64,000 bases of DNA from an uncultured Pelagibacteraceae bacterium (GCA_902552985.1 CACDII010000002.1:115353-179352); one strand, 5' to 3'; numbered from the stretch's first letter, positions 20,842-34,820 are shown. A program made the numbers and translations. Notes: generated from the letters alone by a model not told the origin.

Positions 20842-21710
20842 TGAAAGCAGGAAAATTTTTATTACCGATAGTTATTGCAATATTCGCGATAGCATTTTTT
20901 TCTATATTTATAGTAAAAGAAGTTAATCAAGCAATAGTATTACAATTTGGTGATCCAAAAAGAATTATTTTAAAACCTGGATTAAATTTTAAATTGCCTT
21001 TTATTCAAAATGTTGTTTTTTTAGATAAAAGAATTTTAAATTTGGATGCTCCACCAGAAGAAGTTATTGCATCAGATCAAAAAAGATTAATAGTTGATGC
21101 TTTTGCGAGATTTCAAATCGTTGACCCATTAAAATTTTATATTTCTGTTGGTAATGAAAGAGTTGCAAGATCAAGGTTAGCAACAATTATAAATTCGAGA
21201 ATTAGAAGTGTTTTAGGAACTCAGAGATTACAAACTTTGTTGTCAGAAGATAGAACCAAGCAAATGTCTCTTATCCAAGAAGGAGTTAACACCGAAGCTG
21301 AGAAGTTTGGAATAAGGATCGTAGATGTAAGAATAAAAAGAGCTGACCTACCTCAAGCAAACAGTGAAGCAATTTATAGAAGAATGCAAACCGAAAGAGA
21401 AAGAGAAGCTAAGGAATTTAGAGCAAGAGGTGCTGAGATGGCTGTAACAATCACATCAACAGCAGATAAAGAAGTTACAGTAATACTTGCTGACGCACAA
21501 AAAAAATCAGAGATTATGAAAGGTGAAGGAGATGGATTAAGAAATAAAATTTTTGCAGATGCATTCGGCAGAGATCCAGATTTCTTTGCTTTCTACAGAG
21601 CTATGCAAGCCTACGAAAAAGCTTTAATCGGAGGAGACACTTCATTAATTTTATCTCCTGATAGTGAATTTTTTAAATTTTTTGGAAATATAAAAGCTAA
21701 ATCTCAATAA
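20841..21710 (+). CDS. hflC: Membrane protease regulator HflC
   Basis: A 289-residue SPFH protein with an N-terminal membrane anchor at about residues 6-24 ('FLLPIVIAIFAIAFFSIFIV'). Family hallmarks are 'VNQAIVLQFGDPKRIILKPG' and the HflC C-terminal pattern 'RDPDFFAFYRAMQAYEKAL' followed by 'LSPDSEFFKFF'. It pairs with HflK around FtsH. The gene follows hflK with a one-base overlap; a DUF2065 gene and a Deg protease gene follow, the usual alphaproteobacterial hflK-hflC-degP order. Confidence 0.96.
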   Translation: MKAGKFLLPIVIAIFAIAFFSIFIVKEVNQAIVLQFGDPKRIILKPGLNFKLPFIQNVVFLDKRILNLDAPPEEVIASDQKRLIVDAFARFQIVDPLKFYISVGNERVARSRLATIINSRIRSVLGTQRLQTLLSEDRTKQMSLIQEGVNTEAEKFGIRIVDVRIKRADLPQANSEAIYRRMQTEREREAKEFRARGAEMAVTITSTADKEVTVILADAQKKSEIMKGEGDGLRNKIFADAFGRDPDFFAFYRAMQAYEKALIGGDTSLILSPDSEFFKFFGNIKAKSQ

Positions 21711-21725
21711 ATAAATTTTAGTAAT

Positions 21726-21911
21726 ATGAAAGAGCTAATTATAGCTTTTGGTCTTTTTCTTTTTATAGAAGGTATTCTGTATGCCTTATTTCCATCAAAA
21801 ATGAAAAATATGTTAAAAAAGATGGAAACAATAAAAGACTCCCAGTTAAGAACAGGCGGTTTAGTGTTTGCCATCATTGGTTTTATTATTATTTGGTATT
21901 TAAAAAAGTAA
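21726..21911 (+). CDS. DUF2065 (YjeT-like) small membrane protein
   Basis: A 61-residue protein with two membrane spans (about residues 3-20 and 42-58) joined by a basic loop 'PSKMKNMLKKMETIKDSQLR'. Size, the 'LIAFGLFLFIEGILYALFPS' start (the family's first helix) and the 'RTGGLVFAIIGFIIIW' second helix match the DUF2065 family, which in many proteobacteria lies between hflC and degP. Function is unknown. It ends one base into the degP ATG. Confidence 0.85.
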   Translation: MKELIIAFGLFLFIEGILYALFPSKMKNMLKKMETIKDSQLRTGGLVFAIIGFIIIWYLKK

Positions 21912-23320
21912 TGAAAATTAAATCAAAAAAAATAGGTGTATTTTTTATAATATTCTATTTATTTTTTAATATTGAAGCAAATACTAAAGAAATCCCAAGT
22001 TCTTTTGCAGATTTAGCTGAGAAATTAATACCATCGGTAGTTAATATTTCGACAACTCAAACGGTTGTTACAAATGTAAATCCATTCCCATTCGAATTTC
22101 CTCCCGGATCTCCTTTTGAAGATATGTTTAAGGAATTTGGCACTCCTCAAAAAAGAAAGACAAGTGCGTTGGGTTCGGGTTTCATAATTGATGCAAAAGG
22201 AATAGTTATTACAAATAACCATGTAATTTCAGATGCGGAAGATATTTTAGTAAGAGTAGATGGAGACAAAGAATACAAAGCTAAAGTTATCGGATCAGAT
22301 CCATTATCTGATTTAGCTGTGCTTAAAATTGAATCTCAAGACAAATTTATTCCAGTAAAATTTGGAGACTCCGATAAAGCGAGAATAGGGGATTGGGTTA
22401 TTGCTATAGGAAATCCTTTTGGTTTAGGTGGAACTGTAACTTCAGGAATTATTTCTGCAAGAAATAGATCTATTGGTTTGTCTAGATATGAAGATTATAT
22501 ACAAACAGACGCATCCATAAACCAAGGTAACTCTGGTGGTCCTCTTTTTGACATGAATGGAAATGTTATAGGAATTAACACAGCAATACTAGGTCAGTCA
22601 GGTTCAATTGGAATTGGTTTTTCAATTCCATCGAATAGTGCAAAAATAATTATAGATCAGCTAATTGAATTTGGAGAAACTAGAAGAGGATGGCTGGGAG
22701 TAAGGATACAATTTGTTACAAAAGAAATTGCTGATGTCGAAGGGTTGGATAATCCACGTGGTGCGCTAGTAGCAAGTGTTGCAGAAGGAAGTCCGTCAGA
22801 CAAAGCAGGAATTAAATCTGGCGATATTATTTTAGAATTTGACGGAACTCCAATAAAAGAAATGAATGAGTTGCCAAAAATTGTTGCACAAACAAAAGTT
22901 GGAAAGACTGTTGATGTTAAGGTATGGAGAAATAAAAAAGAAATAATAAAAAAAATAAAACTTGGAAGATTAGAAACCTCAAGTGATTTTAAAGTTGCTG
23001 AAAAGAAAAAAAATCCAAATCTTTCTGAAATCGAACCTTTAAAAATAACAGTGAGAGTTTTAAATGAAAAAGATATAAAAGACAGAAACTTACCTAAAGA
23101 AACTACAGGTCTTGTCATAACTAATATTCAAAATGACAGTCCAATTAATTATTTAAAAATAAATAATATTATTATTGAGGCACAAAAGAAAAAAATTCGA
23201 TCAATAAATGGATTCGAAAAAATAGTTCAAAGTGTGCTAAAATCTAGTGAAAAAACTTTACTTATATCAATATATAATAATCAAAACCAAAGAAGATACA
23301 TTGGTGTTAAATTAGACTAA
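21911..23320 (+). CDS. degP: Periplasmic serine protease DegP/HtrA family
   Basis: A trypsin-like periplasmic protease and chaperone for misfolded envelope proteins. The frame opens at 21893, but the ATG at 21911 overlaps the DUF2065 stop (TAATG) and starts a proper signal peptide ('KIGVFFIIFYLFFNIEA'). The catalytic triad is visible: His in 'VITNNHVISDAEDI', Asp in 'GSDPLSDLAVLKI', Ser in 'INQGNSGGPLFDMNG'. PDZ1 begins near 'RRGWLGVRIQFVTKEI'. A second, degenerate PDZ follows from about residue 380. Length about 469 aa, normal for DegP/DegQ types. Confidence 0.95.
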   Translation: MKIKSKKIGVFFIIFYLFFNIEANTKEIPSSFADLAEKLIPSVVNISTTQTVVTNVNPFPFEFPPGSPFEDMFKEFGTPQKRKTSALGSGFIIDAKGIVITNNHVISDAEDILVRVDGDKEYKAKVIGSDPLSDLAVLKIESQDKFIPVKFGDSDKARIGDWVIAIGNPFGLGGTVTSGIISARNRSIGLSRYEDYIQTDASINQGNSGGPLFDMNGNVIGINTAILGQSGSIGIGFSIPSNSAKIIIDQLIEFGETRRGWLGVRIQFVTKEIADVEGLDNPRGALVASVAEGSPSDKAGIKSGDIILEFDGTPIKEMNELPKIVAQTKVGKTVDVKVWRNKKEIIKKIKLGRLETSSDFKVAEKKKNPNLSEIEPLKITVRVLNEKDIKDRNLPKETTGLVITNIQNDSPINYLKINNIIIEAQKKKIRSINGFEKIVQSVLKSSEKTLLISIYNNQNQRRYIGVKLD

Positions 23321-23322
23321 CA

Positions 23323-24234
23323 ATGGACACTCTGTCCAAAATTATTTTAATAGCAGGACCCACAGCATCTGGAAAATCAAACTTTGCAGTTAAATTTGCA
23401 AATAAAGTTAATGGTGAAATTATTAATGCAGATAGTATGCAGGTCTATAAAGAATTAATGATTTTAACTGCACGTCCTAATAAAAAAATTCAAAAAAAAA
23501 TAAAACATCATCTTTACGGAATTCAAAGTGTTAAAAAAAATTTTTCTACAGGCGTCTGGTTAAAACTTGTGATAAATAAAATAAAAGAAATACAAAAAAG
23601 AAAAAAAGTACCAATTATTGTTGGCGGTACAGGACTTTATTTTAGGGCACTAACTGAAGGTTTGGTCAAAATACCTACTATTCCATTAAAAATTAGAAAT
23701 GAGACAAGATACTTACAAGAAAAAATTGGTCAAAAAAAATTTTATGCAAGACTTCTTAAAATTGATCCACTTGTTAAAAATAAAATTAATTATAACGATG
23801 TTCAAAGATCGATAAGAGCTTTTGAGATAAAAAAATATACTAAAAAATCAATGATAAAATGGTTTTCAAATACAAAAATCTTTTTTGATAAAAGTGCTTT
23901 TTTAAAAATATACCTAGATTTTCCAAGAGCAGAGCTAATTGAAAGAGTTAATAAGAGAGTAGATATGATGTTTGAAAATGGAGCAATTTCCGAGGTTATT
24001 AAATTTAATAAATTGAAAGTAAAAAAACAGAATAGCTCAAATAAAGTAATTGGTATTAGTGAAATTGGAAAATATTTAAATGGAGAGCTTAACTTAGAAG
24101 AAACAAAGGAAAGAATTTGCATAAAAACAAGACAATACGCTAAAAGGCAAACCACATGGGCACGAGGTCAGATGAAATCATGGTACAAAATTGATCCAAA
24201 TGATCTGGACTTTGTAATAAAAAAATTTAAATAA
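23323..24234 (+). CDS. miaA: tRNA dimethylallyltransferase
   Basis: Adds an isopentenyl group to A37 of tRNAs that read UNN codons. The P-loop 'IAGPTASGKSNFAVKFA' is at residues 9-25. 'EIINADSMQVYKEL' and 'VPIIVGGTGLYFRALTEGL' are the family signatures, and the C-terminal 'RQYAKRQTTWARGQ' is the tRNA-binding motif. 303 aa is normal. It begins 2 nt after the degP stop, so it is probably read through from that operon. Confidence 0.97.
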   Translation: MDTLSKIILIAGPTASGKSNFAVKFANKVNGEIINADSMQVYKELMILTARPNKKIQKKIKHHLYGIQSVKKNFSTGVWLKLVINKIKEIQKRKKVPIIVGGTGLYFRALTEGLVKIPTIPLKIRNETRYLQEKIGQKKFYARLLKIDPLVKNKINYNDVQRSIRAFEIKKYTKKSMIKWFSNTKIFFDKSAFLKIYLDFPRAELIERVNKRVDMMFENGAISEVIKFNKLKVKKQNSSNKVIGISEIGKYLNGELNLEETKERICIKTRQYAKRQTTWARGQMKSWYKIDPNDLDFVIKKFK

Positions 24235-24247
24235 TCGCTCGTTAAAC

Positions 24248-24277
24248 TTGACCAATTAGCAGGACTTCAGCTAGATT
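24248..24277 (+). promoter_or_regulatory. Possible promoter of ilvBNC
   Basis: TTGACC (24248-24253), an 18-bp spacer and TAGATT (24272-24277). It is the only sigma-70-like pair in the 49-bp gap. Transcription would start almost at the ilvB ATG (24284), giving a nearly leaderless message; no Shine-Dalgarno sequence is visible there. No attenuator leader peptide or T-box fits in the gap. Confidence 0.35.
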
Positions 24278-24283
24278 GAACAA

Positions 24284-26050
24284 ATGTCAAAATTGTATTC
24301 AGGAGCTGAAATTGTCTTTAAATGCTTGGAAGACCAAGAAGTGGAATTTATTTTTGGTTATCCAGGTGGAGCAGTCTTACCTATATATGATGAATTAAAA
24401 AATCATAATTCTATAAAACATATTCTTGCAAGACATGAACAAGGTGCTGGTCATGCTGCAGAAGGTTACGCTAGATCATCAGGCAAACCTGGAGTTCTTT
24501 TAGTAACATCTGGTCCTGGTGCTACAAATGCTGTTACTGCATTAACCGATGCTTACATGGACTCGATACCTTTGGTTTGTATTTCAGGACAGGTTCCTAC
24601 ACATTTGATTGGAACAGATGCTTTTCAAGAATGTGATACAACGGGAATAACAAGACCGTGCACAAAACATAACTGGTTAGTTAAAGATATTAAAAATTTA
24701 GAAAAAACAATTCATAAAGCTTTTGAGGTGGCAACTACTGGTAGACCAGGACCTGTCCTAGTTGATATTCCAAAAGACGTACAGTTTCAGAAAGCAAGTT
24801 ATACTAAATTTAAAAAACAAAAAAAACTTAATGGAAAAATTCATAATCTATTTTCTCAGAAACATATTGATCAATTGATAAACTTAATGAGTAAATCTTC
24901 TAAACCAATTTTTTATACTGGTGGTGGCGTTATAAACTCAGGGCCTAGAGCAAGCGAACTTTTAAGAGAGATTGTAAATATAACTGGTTTTCCAATTACA
25001 ACAACATTACAAGGCCTTGGATCTTATCCTGGGGAAGATAATCATTTTTTAGGAATGCTTGGAATGCATGGTTCTTATGAAGCAAATAATGCAATGCATG
25101 ATTGTGATTTAATGATAAATGTTGGTGCAAGATTTGACGATAGGATAACAGGTAAGATAGATGAGTTTTCGCCAAAATCCAAAAAAGTTCATATTGATAT
25201 TGATCCATCTTCAATAAACAAAAATGTTAAAGTAGATTTACCTATTATAGGTGATGTCACCGAAGTTATTGCATCTACAATAAAGACATTAAAAAAAACA
25301 AAACCAAATTTTGCAAAATCTAACAAACAAAAGATTTCTGATTGGTGGGGAAAAATTGAAAAATGGAGGGCAGTAAAATCATTTGATTTTATTAATAGTA
25401 CTGAGACTATTAAACCTCAGTACGCTGTTCAAAGACTTTATGAATTAACAAAAAATAGAGATACTTATGTTACAACCGAGGTTGGTCAACATCAAATGTG
25501 GGCTGCACAACACTATAAATTTAACAAACCTAATCGTTGGATGACATCTGGTGGTTTAGGCACAATGGGATATGGTTTGCCTGCTGCAATTGGTGTTCAG
25601 ATTGCTCATCCAAAAAAACTTGTTGTTGATATAGCTGGAGAAGCCTCAGTTTTAATGACAATGCAAGAGATGTCTACGGCTGTTCAATATAGTTTACCAA
25701 TTAAAATATTTATTTTGAATAATGAATACATGGGAATGGTTAGACAATGGCAAGAGCTTTTACATGATAAAAATTATTCTGAAAGTTACACTGCTGCTTT
25801 ACCTGATTTTGTAAAACTAGCTGAAGCATATGGATGCGTGGGTATTAGAGCAGAAAAGCCTGACGAACTAGATGATAAAATAATTGAAATGATTAATACA
25901 GATAGGCCAGTTATTTTTGATTGCTTAGTTGATAAACAGGAAAATTGTTTTCCAATGATACCTTCAGGTAAGCCACATAACGAAATGCTTTTAGGTCCGA
26001 ACGATCAAAAAGTAAAAAAAATAACTGGGAAAGGAAAGACTTTAGTTTAA
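24284..26050 (+). CDS. ilvB: Acetolactate synthase large subunit
   Basis: A thiamine-diphosphate enzyme, the first common step of valine, leucine and isoleucine synthesis. Visible are the N-terminal '[17 protein letters not shown]' with the catalytic Glu region '[18 protein letters not shown]', the FAD-domain part '[19 protein letters not shown]', and the ThDP-binding '[17 protein letters not shown]' with its downstream '[13 protein letters not shown]'. 588 aa is normal. The stop overlaps the ilvN ATG by one base. Confidence 0.97.
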   Translation: MSKLYSGAEIVFKCLEDQEVEFIFGYPGGAVLPIYDELKNHNSIKHILARHEQGAGHAAEGYARSSGKPGVLLVTSGPGATNAVTALTDAYMDSIPLVCISGQVPTHLIGTDAFQECDTTGITRPCTKHNWLVKDIKNLEKTIHKAFEVATTGRPGPVLVDIPKDVQFQKASYTKFKKQKKLNGKIHNLFSQKHIDQLINLMSKSSKPIFYTGGGVINSGPRASELLREIVNITGFPITTTLQGLGSYPGEDNHFLGMLGMHGSYEANNAMHDCDLMINVGARFDDRITGKIDEFSPKSKKVHIDIDPSSINKNVKVDLPIIGDVTEVIASTIKTLKKTKPNFAKSNKQKISDWWGKIEKWRAVKSFDFINSTETIKPQYAVQRLYELTKNRDTYVTTEVGQHQMWAAQHYKFNKPNRWMTSGGLGTMGYGLPAAIGVQIAHPKKLVVDIAGEASVLMTMQEMSTAVQYSLPIKIFILNNEYMGMVRQWQELLHDKNYSESYTAALPDFVKLAEAYGCVGIRAEKPDELDDKIIEMINTDRPVIFDCLVDKQENCFPMIPSGKPHNEMLLGPNDQKVKKITGKGKTLV

Positions 26051-26598
26051 TGGGTAAGTCAAAATCAGCATACAGCACACCTGGAAAAGTAGGAAAACTT
26101 GATACCCATATAATTGTTGTATGGGTAGATAATGAAGCTGGGGTTTTGGCTCGAGTAGTTGGTTTATTTTCTGGAAGAGGATATAACATTGAGTCCTTAG
26201 CTGTTGCAGAGATTGACCAAAAGTTAAATATATCTAGAATAACTATTGTAACCACTGGAACACCGCAGGTTATAGAGCAAATTAAACTTCAATTAAAAAA
26301 ACTTGTACCAGTTCACAAAGTAGCAGATTTTAAAAGAGAAGATAGGAATGTAATTTTTAAAGAAATGGCTTTATTTAAGGTTGTTGGCAACAATTCAAAA
26401 AGAGATAAAGCTTTAAAAGCTTGTAAAAAATACAAGGCTGTAATATTGGATAAGACTAATAAGTCGTGTGTAATTCAAATTACTGCATTGAGAAGAGAGA
26501 TTGACTTGACTGTAAAAAATTTAAAAAAATATGGACTTGTTAGTGTTTCAAGGACCGGAGCAGTAGCTATGACAAGAGGTTCTGAGATATTTAAATAA
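26050..26598 (+). CDS. ilvN: Acetolactate synthase small (regulatory) subunit
   Basis: A 182-residue regulatory subunit with an N-terminal ACT domain ('VVWVDNEAGVLARVVGLFSG' then 'RGYNIESLAVAEI') that binds valine for feedback control, and the C-terminal ALS_ss_C domain from about residue 95. The first 20 residues ('KSKSAYSTPGKVGKLDTH') form a short extension before the ACT domain. Its ATG shares a base with the ilvB stop. The symbol ilvH is used for the same family. Confidence 0.95.
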   Translation: MGKSKSAYSTPGKVGKLDTHIIVVWVDNEAGVLARVVGLFSGRGYNIESLAVAEIDQKLNISRITIVTTGTPQVIEQIKLQLKKLVPVHKVADFKREDRNVIFKEMALFKVVGNNSKRDKALKACKKYKAVILDKTNKSCVIQITALRREIDLTVKNLKKYGLVSVSRTGAVAMTRGSEIFK

Positions 26599-27636
<1,038 letters not shown>

Positions 27637-27674
27637 TTTCTATTTATTAAATTTAAAAAAAGTTCTATTTTATT

Positions 27675-27702
27675 TTGCAATCTATACGAGAGCATGTATG
27701 AT
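27675..27702 (+). promoter_or_regulatory. Probable leuA promoter
   Basis: TTGCAA (27675-27680), 16-bp spacer, TATGAT (27697-27702), with the leuA ATG 24 bp further. It lies in the 89-bp gap after ilvC. The gap holds no clear terminator, so leuA may also be reached from the ilv promoter. Confidence 0.4.
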
Positions 27703-27725
27703 GGCTCAGCAGAAAAATAAATTAA

Positions 27726-30354
<2,629 letters not shown>

Positions 30355-30363
30355 TAATTTTTT

Positions 30364-31221
30364 ATGGAAACGAGTAGTAGAGACGATTTTATTATAGCTA
30401 TTCGTTCCGCCTTTTTAAAAAAAGGTACTCAGCAACGTTTTTCATTAATTGTTTTAATTTTTTTTTCATTAATCCTTTTATCACTAGCAAAATTAAATTT
30501 TGCTGGTATCGATTATTTAAGGTCTGCTATTAGAGAAGTTGTTTACCGTTCCTCATTTATTGTTTCTACACCTGAAAATTATTTAATGAAATCTTATCAA
30601 AATGTTAAAAATCATTTTTTTTTATATGATGATTATTTGGAAACTAAAGCTGAATTAAAGAAAATTAAATCAGAAAAAATCTCAAACAACTATATTATTG
30701 AAGAAAATAAAAGATTAAAAAAAATTGTAGACGATTATCTAGTTGATACTAATGAAATTGTTGCAAAAATATTAATAGATAAAAAAAGCCCTTTTTTAAG
30801 ATCAATAATAATAAATAAAGGCAGTAAAAACAATGTTAAGCTTGGTATGGCTGCTCTTGACGAAACATATTTAGTTGGCAAAGTTGTTGAAGTTAATTAT
30901 TTAACTTCTAGAGTTTTACTTTTATCAGATTTGAATAGCAAAATTCCTGTAACTATTGAACCAGGTGACTATCAATCAATTCTTTCAGGAACTGGTAGAG
31001 CCAATGGAATTTTACAATATTTAAAAGAAGATTATGAAATTCAAGAGGATAATTTAATTTATACATCAGGCTCGGGTGGAGTTTTTAAATCAGGAATACC
31101 AGTAGGAAAAATTAAATCAGAAAATGAAAATAATTTAAAAACAGTTGAATTTTTTTCTGATTTTACTCAATTAAGGTTTGTAAAAATAATATCTTTTAAG
31201 AAAGAATTAGGTAATGATTAA
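30364..31221 (+). CDS. mreC: Rod-shape-determining protein MreC
   Basis: A 285-residue bitopic protein: membrane span at about residues 25-45 ('FSLIVLIFFSLILLSLAKL'), a coiled coil (about 80-120, 'KAELKKIKSEKISNNYIIEE') and the MreC beta-barrel core ('KSPFLRSIIINKGSKNNVKL'). MreC bridges MreB, PBP2 and RodA in the periplasm. It begins 10 nt after mreB and overlaps mreD by 8 nt. Confidence 0.93.
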   Translation: METSSRDDFIIAIRSAFLKKGTQQRFSLIVLIFFSLILLSLAKLNFAGIDYLRSAIREVVYRSSFIVSTPENYLMKSYQNVKNHFFLYDDYLETKAELKKIKSEKISNNYIIEENKRLKKIVDDYLVDTNEIVAKILIDKKSPFLRSIIINKGSKNNVKLGMAALDETYLVGKVVEVNYLTSRVLLLSDLNSKIPVTIEPGDYQSILSGTGRANGILQYLKEDYEIQEDNLIYTSGSGGVFKSGIPVGKIKSENENNLKTVEFFSDFTQLRFVKIISFKKELGND

Positions 31222-31732
31222 ATTTTCAAAAGCTAACATACTTCAAAAATTACTAGTTAATGCACCTATTATTGTGCTTTTTATATCCGTTTTAAATGAA
31301 TTTGATTTTAATTATTTGGAACTTAAATATTTTTCTTTTAATTTTCCTTTTATTTTAATTTTTTTCTGGAGCTTAAAAAAAAGTGAAAGTTTGGGATATG
31401 GTTTAATTTTTTTGGCAGGGCTGTTTAATGATGTGGTAGTAGGACTTCCAATAGGAATAAGCAGTTTTTGTTACTTAATTATTTGTGGTTTTGCTGGTTA
31501 TCTAAGAAACATTACTTTACGTCCAAGTTTACTAAAGGATTGGTTATTTTTTTTAATAACAATCTTAGTAGTAAAATCAATTATGTATTCATGTTTGGTT
31601 TTATTTTTTTCAATAAACTTAGATTATAACGATGTTTTAGTAAATTTATTATTTACATTTTTATTTTATGTTATTTTTGCAAATATTTTTGAAATATATT
31701 TAAAGTTAGTTTTTGGTAAATCAAATGTTTAG
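31214..31732 (+). CDS. mreD: Rod-shape-determining protein MreD
   Basis: A 172-residue polytopic protein with five or six predicted spans. 'GYGLIFLAGLFNDVVVGLPI' is the conserved MreD motif (the G-L-x-x-D-x-x-x-G-x-P-x-G pattern). It works with MreC in the elongasome. It overlaps mreC by 8 nt and mrdA by 8 nt. Confidence 0.9.
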   Translation: MIKFSKANILQKLLVNAPIIVLFISVLNEFDFNYLELKYFSFNFPFILIFFWSLKKSESLGYGLIFLAGLFNDVVVGLPIGISSFCYLIICGFAGYLRNITLRPSLLKDWLFFLITILVVKSIMYSCLVLFFSINLDYNDVLVNLLFTFLFYVIFANIFEIYLKLVFGKSNV

Positions 31733-33695
31733 TGGTGGTGATACATTCGTTAGAAAATTAAGTACTTTGAACAGAAGAGTATTTATTTTGTCTTTAGCCA
31801 AAGGCATAATATTTACAGGGATAGTGGCAAGACTTTTTTCGCTACAAATAAATGAAAATAAAAAATATTTAACTTTATCAGATAAAAATCGTTTACGAGA
31901 ATGGAGATTGCCACCTGTCAGAGGACAATTTCTAGATTATTTTGGAAATGTAATTGCGGGAAATTTAAAAGTTTATCAATTGCACGTAGTTCCTGAAGAT
32001 GTTGATAATTTCAAAGCTTTGATGAATAGGCTTAGAGAAATTTTGAAATTAAGCGACAAACAATTTGCAAAAATAATGAAAAAAAAAAATTCCCAAAAAC
32101 CTTGGGAAACATTGGTTATTTCAGAAAATTTAACTTGGGATGAATTTTCTAAAATAAATTTTTATTTACATGATTTAATAGGTGCAAAACCAGTATTGTC
32201 AGTTGCTAGAAATTATCCATATAATGAAACTTTTACACATGTGCTAGGCTACGTTGGAGAAGCAAGCGAAAATGATTTAATTCGAAACGAAACAATAAAA
32301 CAAAACCATGTTGCGGGTTTGAGAGTTGGAAAAATTGGTTTAGAAAAAACTTTTGAAAATTATTTGATAGGAACAAATGGTGTTCAAAGATATGAAGTTA
32401 ATGCTTATGGAAAACGGATTAATCAATTAGATTTTGAAGAAGGCACAAAAGGACAAGACATAAAATTAACTCTAGATTTAGAGGTTCAAAAATTAGCTGG
32501 TGAATTATTAGGGGATAAAGCAGGATCTATTAGTGTCATGGATATTTATACCGGAGACATAATTGCAATGCAGTCTTCGCCATCATTTAATCCTAACTTA
32601 TTTTTATATGGGATATCTCAACAAGATTGGGATTTGATAAAAACTAACCCTCTTAAGCCTCTCGTAAACAAAACTGTTTATGGTTTATATTCTCCTGGTT
32701 CAACAATAAAACCAATTGTAGCTCTATCAGCTCTGGAGAACGACATAATCTCACCTAAAAACACGGTACTATGCACCGGGAAAATGGAAATGTATGGACA
32801 AACATACCATTGTTGGAAAAAAAAAGGGCACGGATATATGGATTTAAGAAACGCCATCAAACAATCTTGCGATACATATTTTTATGAAACTGCCAGAAAA
32901 CTTGGTGTTGACCGTTTAAGTTTAACAGCAAAAAAATTTGGTTTAGGCAACACAGTTTTGAAAGGAACTATAGGCAATGAAAAAAAAGGACTGATTCCAA
33001 ACACAACTTGGAAAAAACAACAGCTTGGACAAGGATGGGTTTTAGGTGAAACAATAATCACTGGTATTGGCCAAGGCTATATTCAGACTACACCACTACA
33101 ATTATGTTTAATGACTGCACAATTAGCTAATGGAGGATTTAAAATTTATCCAAGGATAACAGTTGAAAAAAACCAAGATAGTTTAGAAAAAATAAAATTT
33201 AAAATGAAACAAAGTGCTTTAACCGCAAAAGAAGAAATAAATCCTATCAGAAAAGAAGTTAAGGAGTTTTTTAATATTAAAGATAAAGAGTATCAAACTT
33301 TGTTTAGAAATCCTGAAAATATCAAATTTGTTTTAGAAGCAATGTGGGGGTCAACTAATGAGGTGATGGGAACTTCTTTTGGTTCAAGACTTAAAGATAA
33401 AAAGTATGAATTTGCAGGTAAAACGGGAACAGCACAGGTAAAAAAAATAACTGAGAGACATAGAGAGTTAGAGTTAAAAGCAAAAGACGTTCCATACGAG
33501 GAACGGGATCATGCTTTATATGTAGCTTTTGGTCCTTATAAAAATCCAAGATATGCATTAAGCATACTTGTAGAGCATGGAGGATCAGGAAGTACAACAG
33601 CAGCACCTATGGCAAAAAAATTATTTAAACTAATTATAGATAGACATGAGGAAAGAGAAAAAGCGAGAGCAAAAAATTTTTCTTTAGCAACATAA
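31725..33695 (+). CDS. mrdA: Penicillin-binding protein 2 (peptidoglycan transpeptidase)
   Basis: A class B PBP that cross-links lateral wall peptidoglycan together with RodA. A TTG at 31713 is in frame, but the ATG at 31725 is the likelier start (656 aa). One membrane span at about residues 20-40 is followed by the pedestal domain ('LPPVRGQFLDYFGNVIAGN'). The transpeptidase domain has the S-x-x-K motif 'SPGSTIKPIV', the S-x-N-type motif 'KQSCDTYFYE' (here S-C-D) and 'AGKTGTAQV'. It overlaps mreD by 8 nt and abuts rodA. Confidence 0.95.
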   Translation: MFSGGDTFVRKLSTLNRRVFILSLAKGIIFTGIVARLFSLQINENKKYLTLSDKNRLREWRLPPVRGQFLDYFGNVIAGNLKVYQLHVVPEDVDNFKALMNRLREILKLSDKQFAKIMKKKNSQKPWETLVISENLTWDEFSKINFYLHDLIGAKPVLSVARNYPYNETFTHVLGYVGEASENDLIRNETIKQNHVAGLRVGKIGLEKTFENYLIGTNGVQRYEVNAYGKRINQLDFEEGTKGQDIKLTLDLEVQKLAGELLGDKAGSISVMDIYTGDIIAMQSSPSFNPNLFLYGISQQDWDLIKTNPLKPLVNKTVYGLYSPGSTIKPIVALSALENDIISPKNTVLCTGKMEMYGQTYHCWKKKGHGYMDLRNAIKQSCDTYFYETARKLGVDRLSLTAKKFGLGNTVLKGTIGNEKKGLIPNTTWKKQQLGQGWVLGETIITGIGQGYIQTTPLQLCLMTAQLANGGFKIYPRITVEKNQDSLEKIKFKMKQSALTAKEEINPIRKEVKEFFNIKDKEYQTLFRNPENIKFVLEAMWGSTNEVMGTSFGSRLKDKKYEFAGKTGTAQVKKITERHRELELKAKDVPYEERDHALYVAFGPYKNPRYALSILVEHGGSGSTTAAPMAKKLFKLIIDRHEEREKARAKNFSLAT

Positions 33696-34820
33696 ATGTA
33701 TCAACAAGTTTCATATTCAGATCAATATACTTTCTTTCAAAAGTTAAGATCATTCGATTTAGTTTTATTATTTTGTATTATAACATTAGGAATAATAAGT
33801 AGTTTCTCAATGTACTCTACTGATGGAGGTGAACTTTTATACCATAGCAAAAGCCATATTTTACGATTTCTAATTTTTTTTATAATGATGTTTTTTTTCT
33901 CTTTTTTAAGTATTAGATTTTGGCATGCAATAGGATATTTATTTTACATAGTAGTTTTGGGACTTTTAATATGGACATCGTTTTATGGAGTTACATCATC
34001 AGGTTCAAAAAGATGGTTAAATTTGTATTTCATTAACTTACAACCATCAGAATTAATGAAAATTGCAATAATAATTTGTTATGCAAAACTTTATCATCGA
34101 CTTCAAATTAATAACGTAAATCAAATTAAAAATTTGGTAATACCAATTACAATATTGGTACTACCAATACTGCTAGTAGTAAGTCAACCTGATTTAGGCA
34201 CATCAATACTAATTGCTCTTAGTGGAATCATTGTTATGTGGTTAGCAGGAATAAATATAAAATATTTTATTTATACTTTTCTAACTTTTCTAATTTCAAC
34301 TCCATTTATAATTTCTTTTTTAAAACCTTATCAAAAATTAAGAATTTTAACTTTTTTTGATCCTGATAAAGATCCATTGGGGGCAGGATATCAAATTATT
34401 CAATCAAAAATTGCCGTAGGATCTGGAGGTTTTACTGGAAAAGGATTTCTAAAAGGAACTCAAAGTTATTTAGAATTTTTACCCGAAAAACACACAGATT
34501 TTATATTTACACTTTTTTCAGAGGAGCATGGATTTATTGGTTCAACATTTCTTTTATTAATTTATGCAATTATGATTTTTAGAATTATAAAAATTGGTTC
34601 TGATACTAGAAGTTTTTTTGGAAAATTATTTTGTTTTGGATTTGGCTCTGCAATTTTTGTTTATGTCACAATTAACATGAGTATGGTTTTAGGCTTGCTC
34701 CCTATAGTAGGATCTCCTTTGCCAATAATGTCATATGGTGGATCTTCAATGCTAGCGACAATGATTGGTTTAAGCATAGTTATGAGCGCCAAAATACACT
34801 CAAGACAAACAGTTTCTTAA
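33696..34820 (+). CDS. rodA: Peptidoglycan glycosyltransferase RodA (SEDS)
   Basis: A 374-residue SEDS glycan polymerase with about ten membrane spans. Family motifs are 'GSKRWLNLYFINLQPSELMK', 'VVSQPDLGTSILIAL', 'DPLGAGYQIIQSKIAVGSGG' and 'EFLPEKHTDFIFTLFSEEHG', including the catalytic Asp region of the E-H-T-D-F-I-F motif. The C-terminal 'LPIVGSPLPIMSYGGSSML' is intact. It begins directly after mrdA and ends the mre operon. RodA rather than FtsW is supported by its pairing with PBP2. Confidence 0.96.
   Translation: MYQQVSYSDQYTFFQKLRSFDLVLLFCIITLGIISSFSMYSTDGGELLYHSKSHILRFLIFFIMMFFFSFLSIRFWHAIGYLFYIVVLGLLIWTSFYGVTSSGSKRWLNLYFINLQPSELMKIAIIICYAKLYHRLQINNVNQIKNLVIPITILVLPILLVVSQPDLGTSILIALSGIIVMWLAGINIKYFIYTFLTFLISTPFIISFLKPYQKLRILTFFDPDKDPLGAGYQIIQSKIAVGSGGFTGKGFLKGTQSYLEFLPEKHTDFIFTLFSEEHGFIGSTFLLLIYAIMIFRIIKIGSDTRSFFGKLFCFGFGSAIFVYVTINMSMVLGLLPIVGSPLPIMSYGGSSMLATMIGLSIVMSAKIHSRQTVS

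Noticed and set aside
27690..27725. Eight-codon leader peptide (ATG at 27693) before leuA as an attenuator
   Set aside because: It codes no leucine codons, there is no terminator/antiterminator hairpin, and the stretch overlaps the predicted -10 element.
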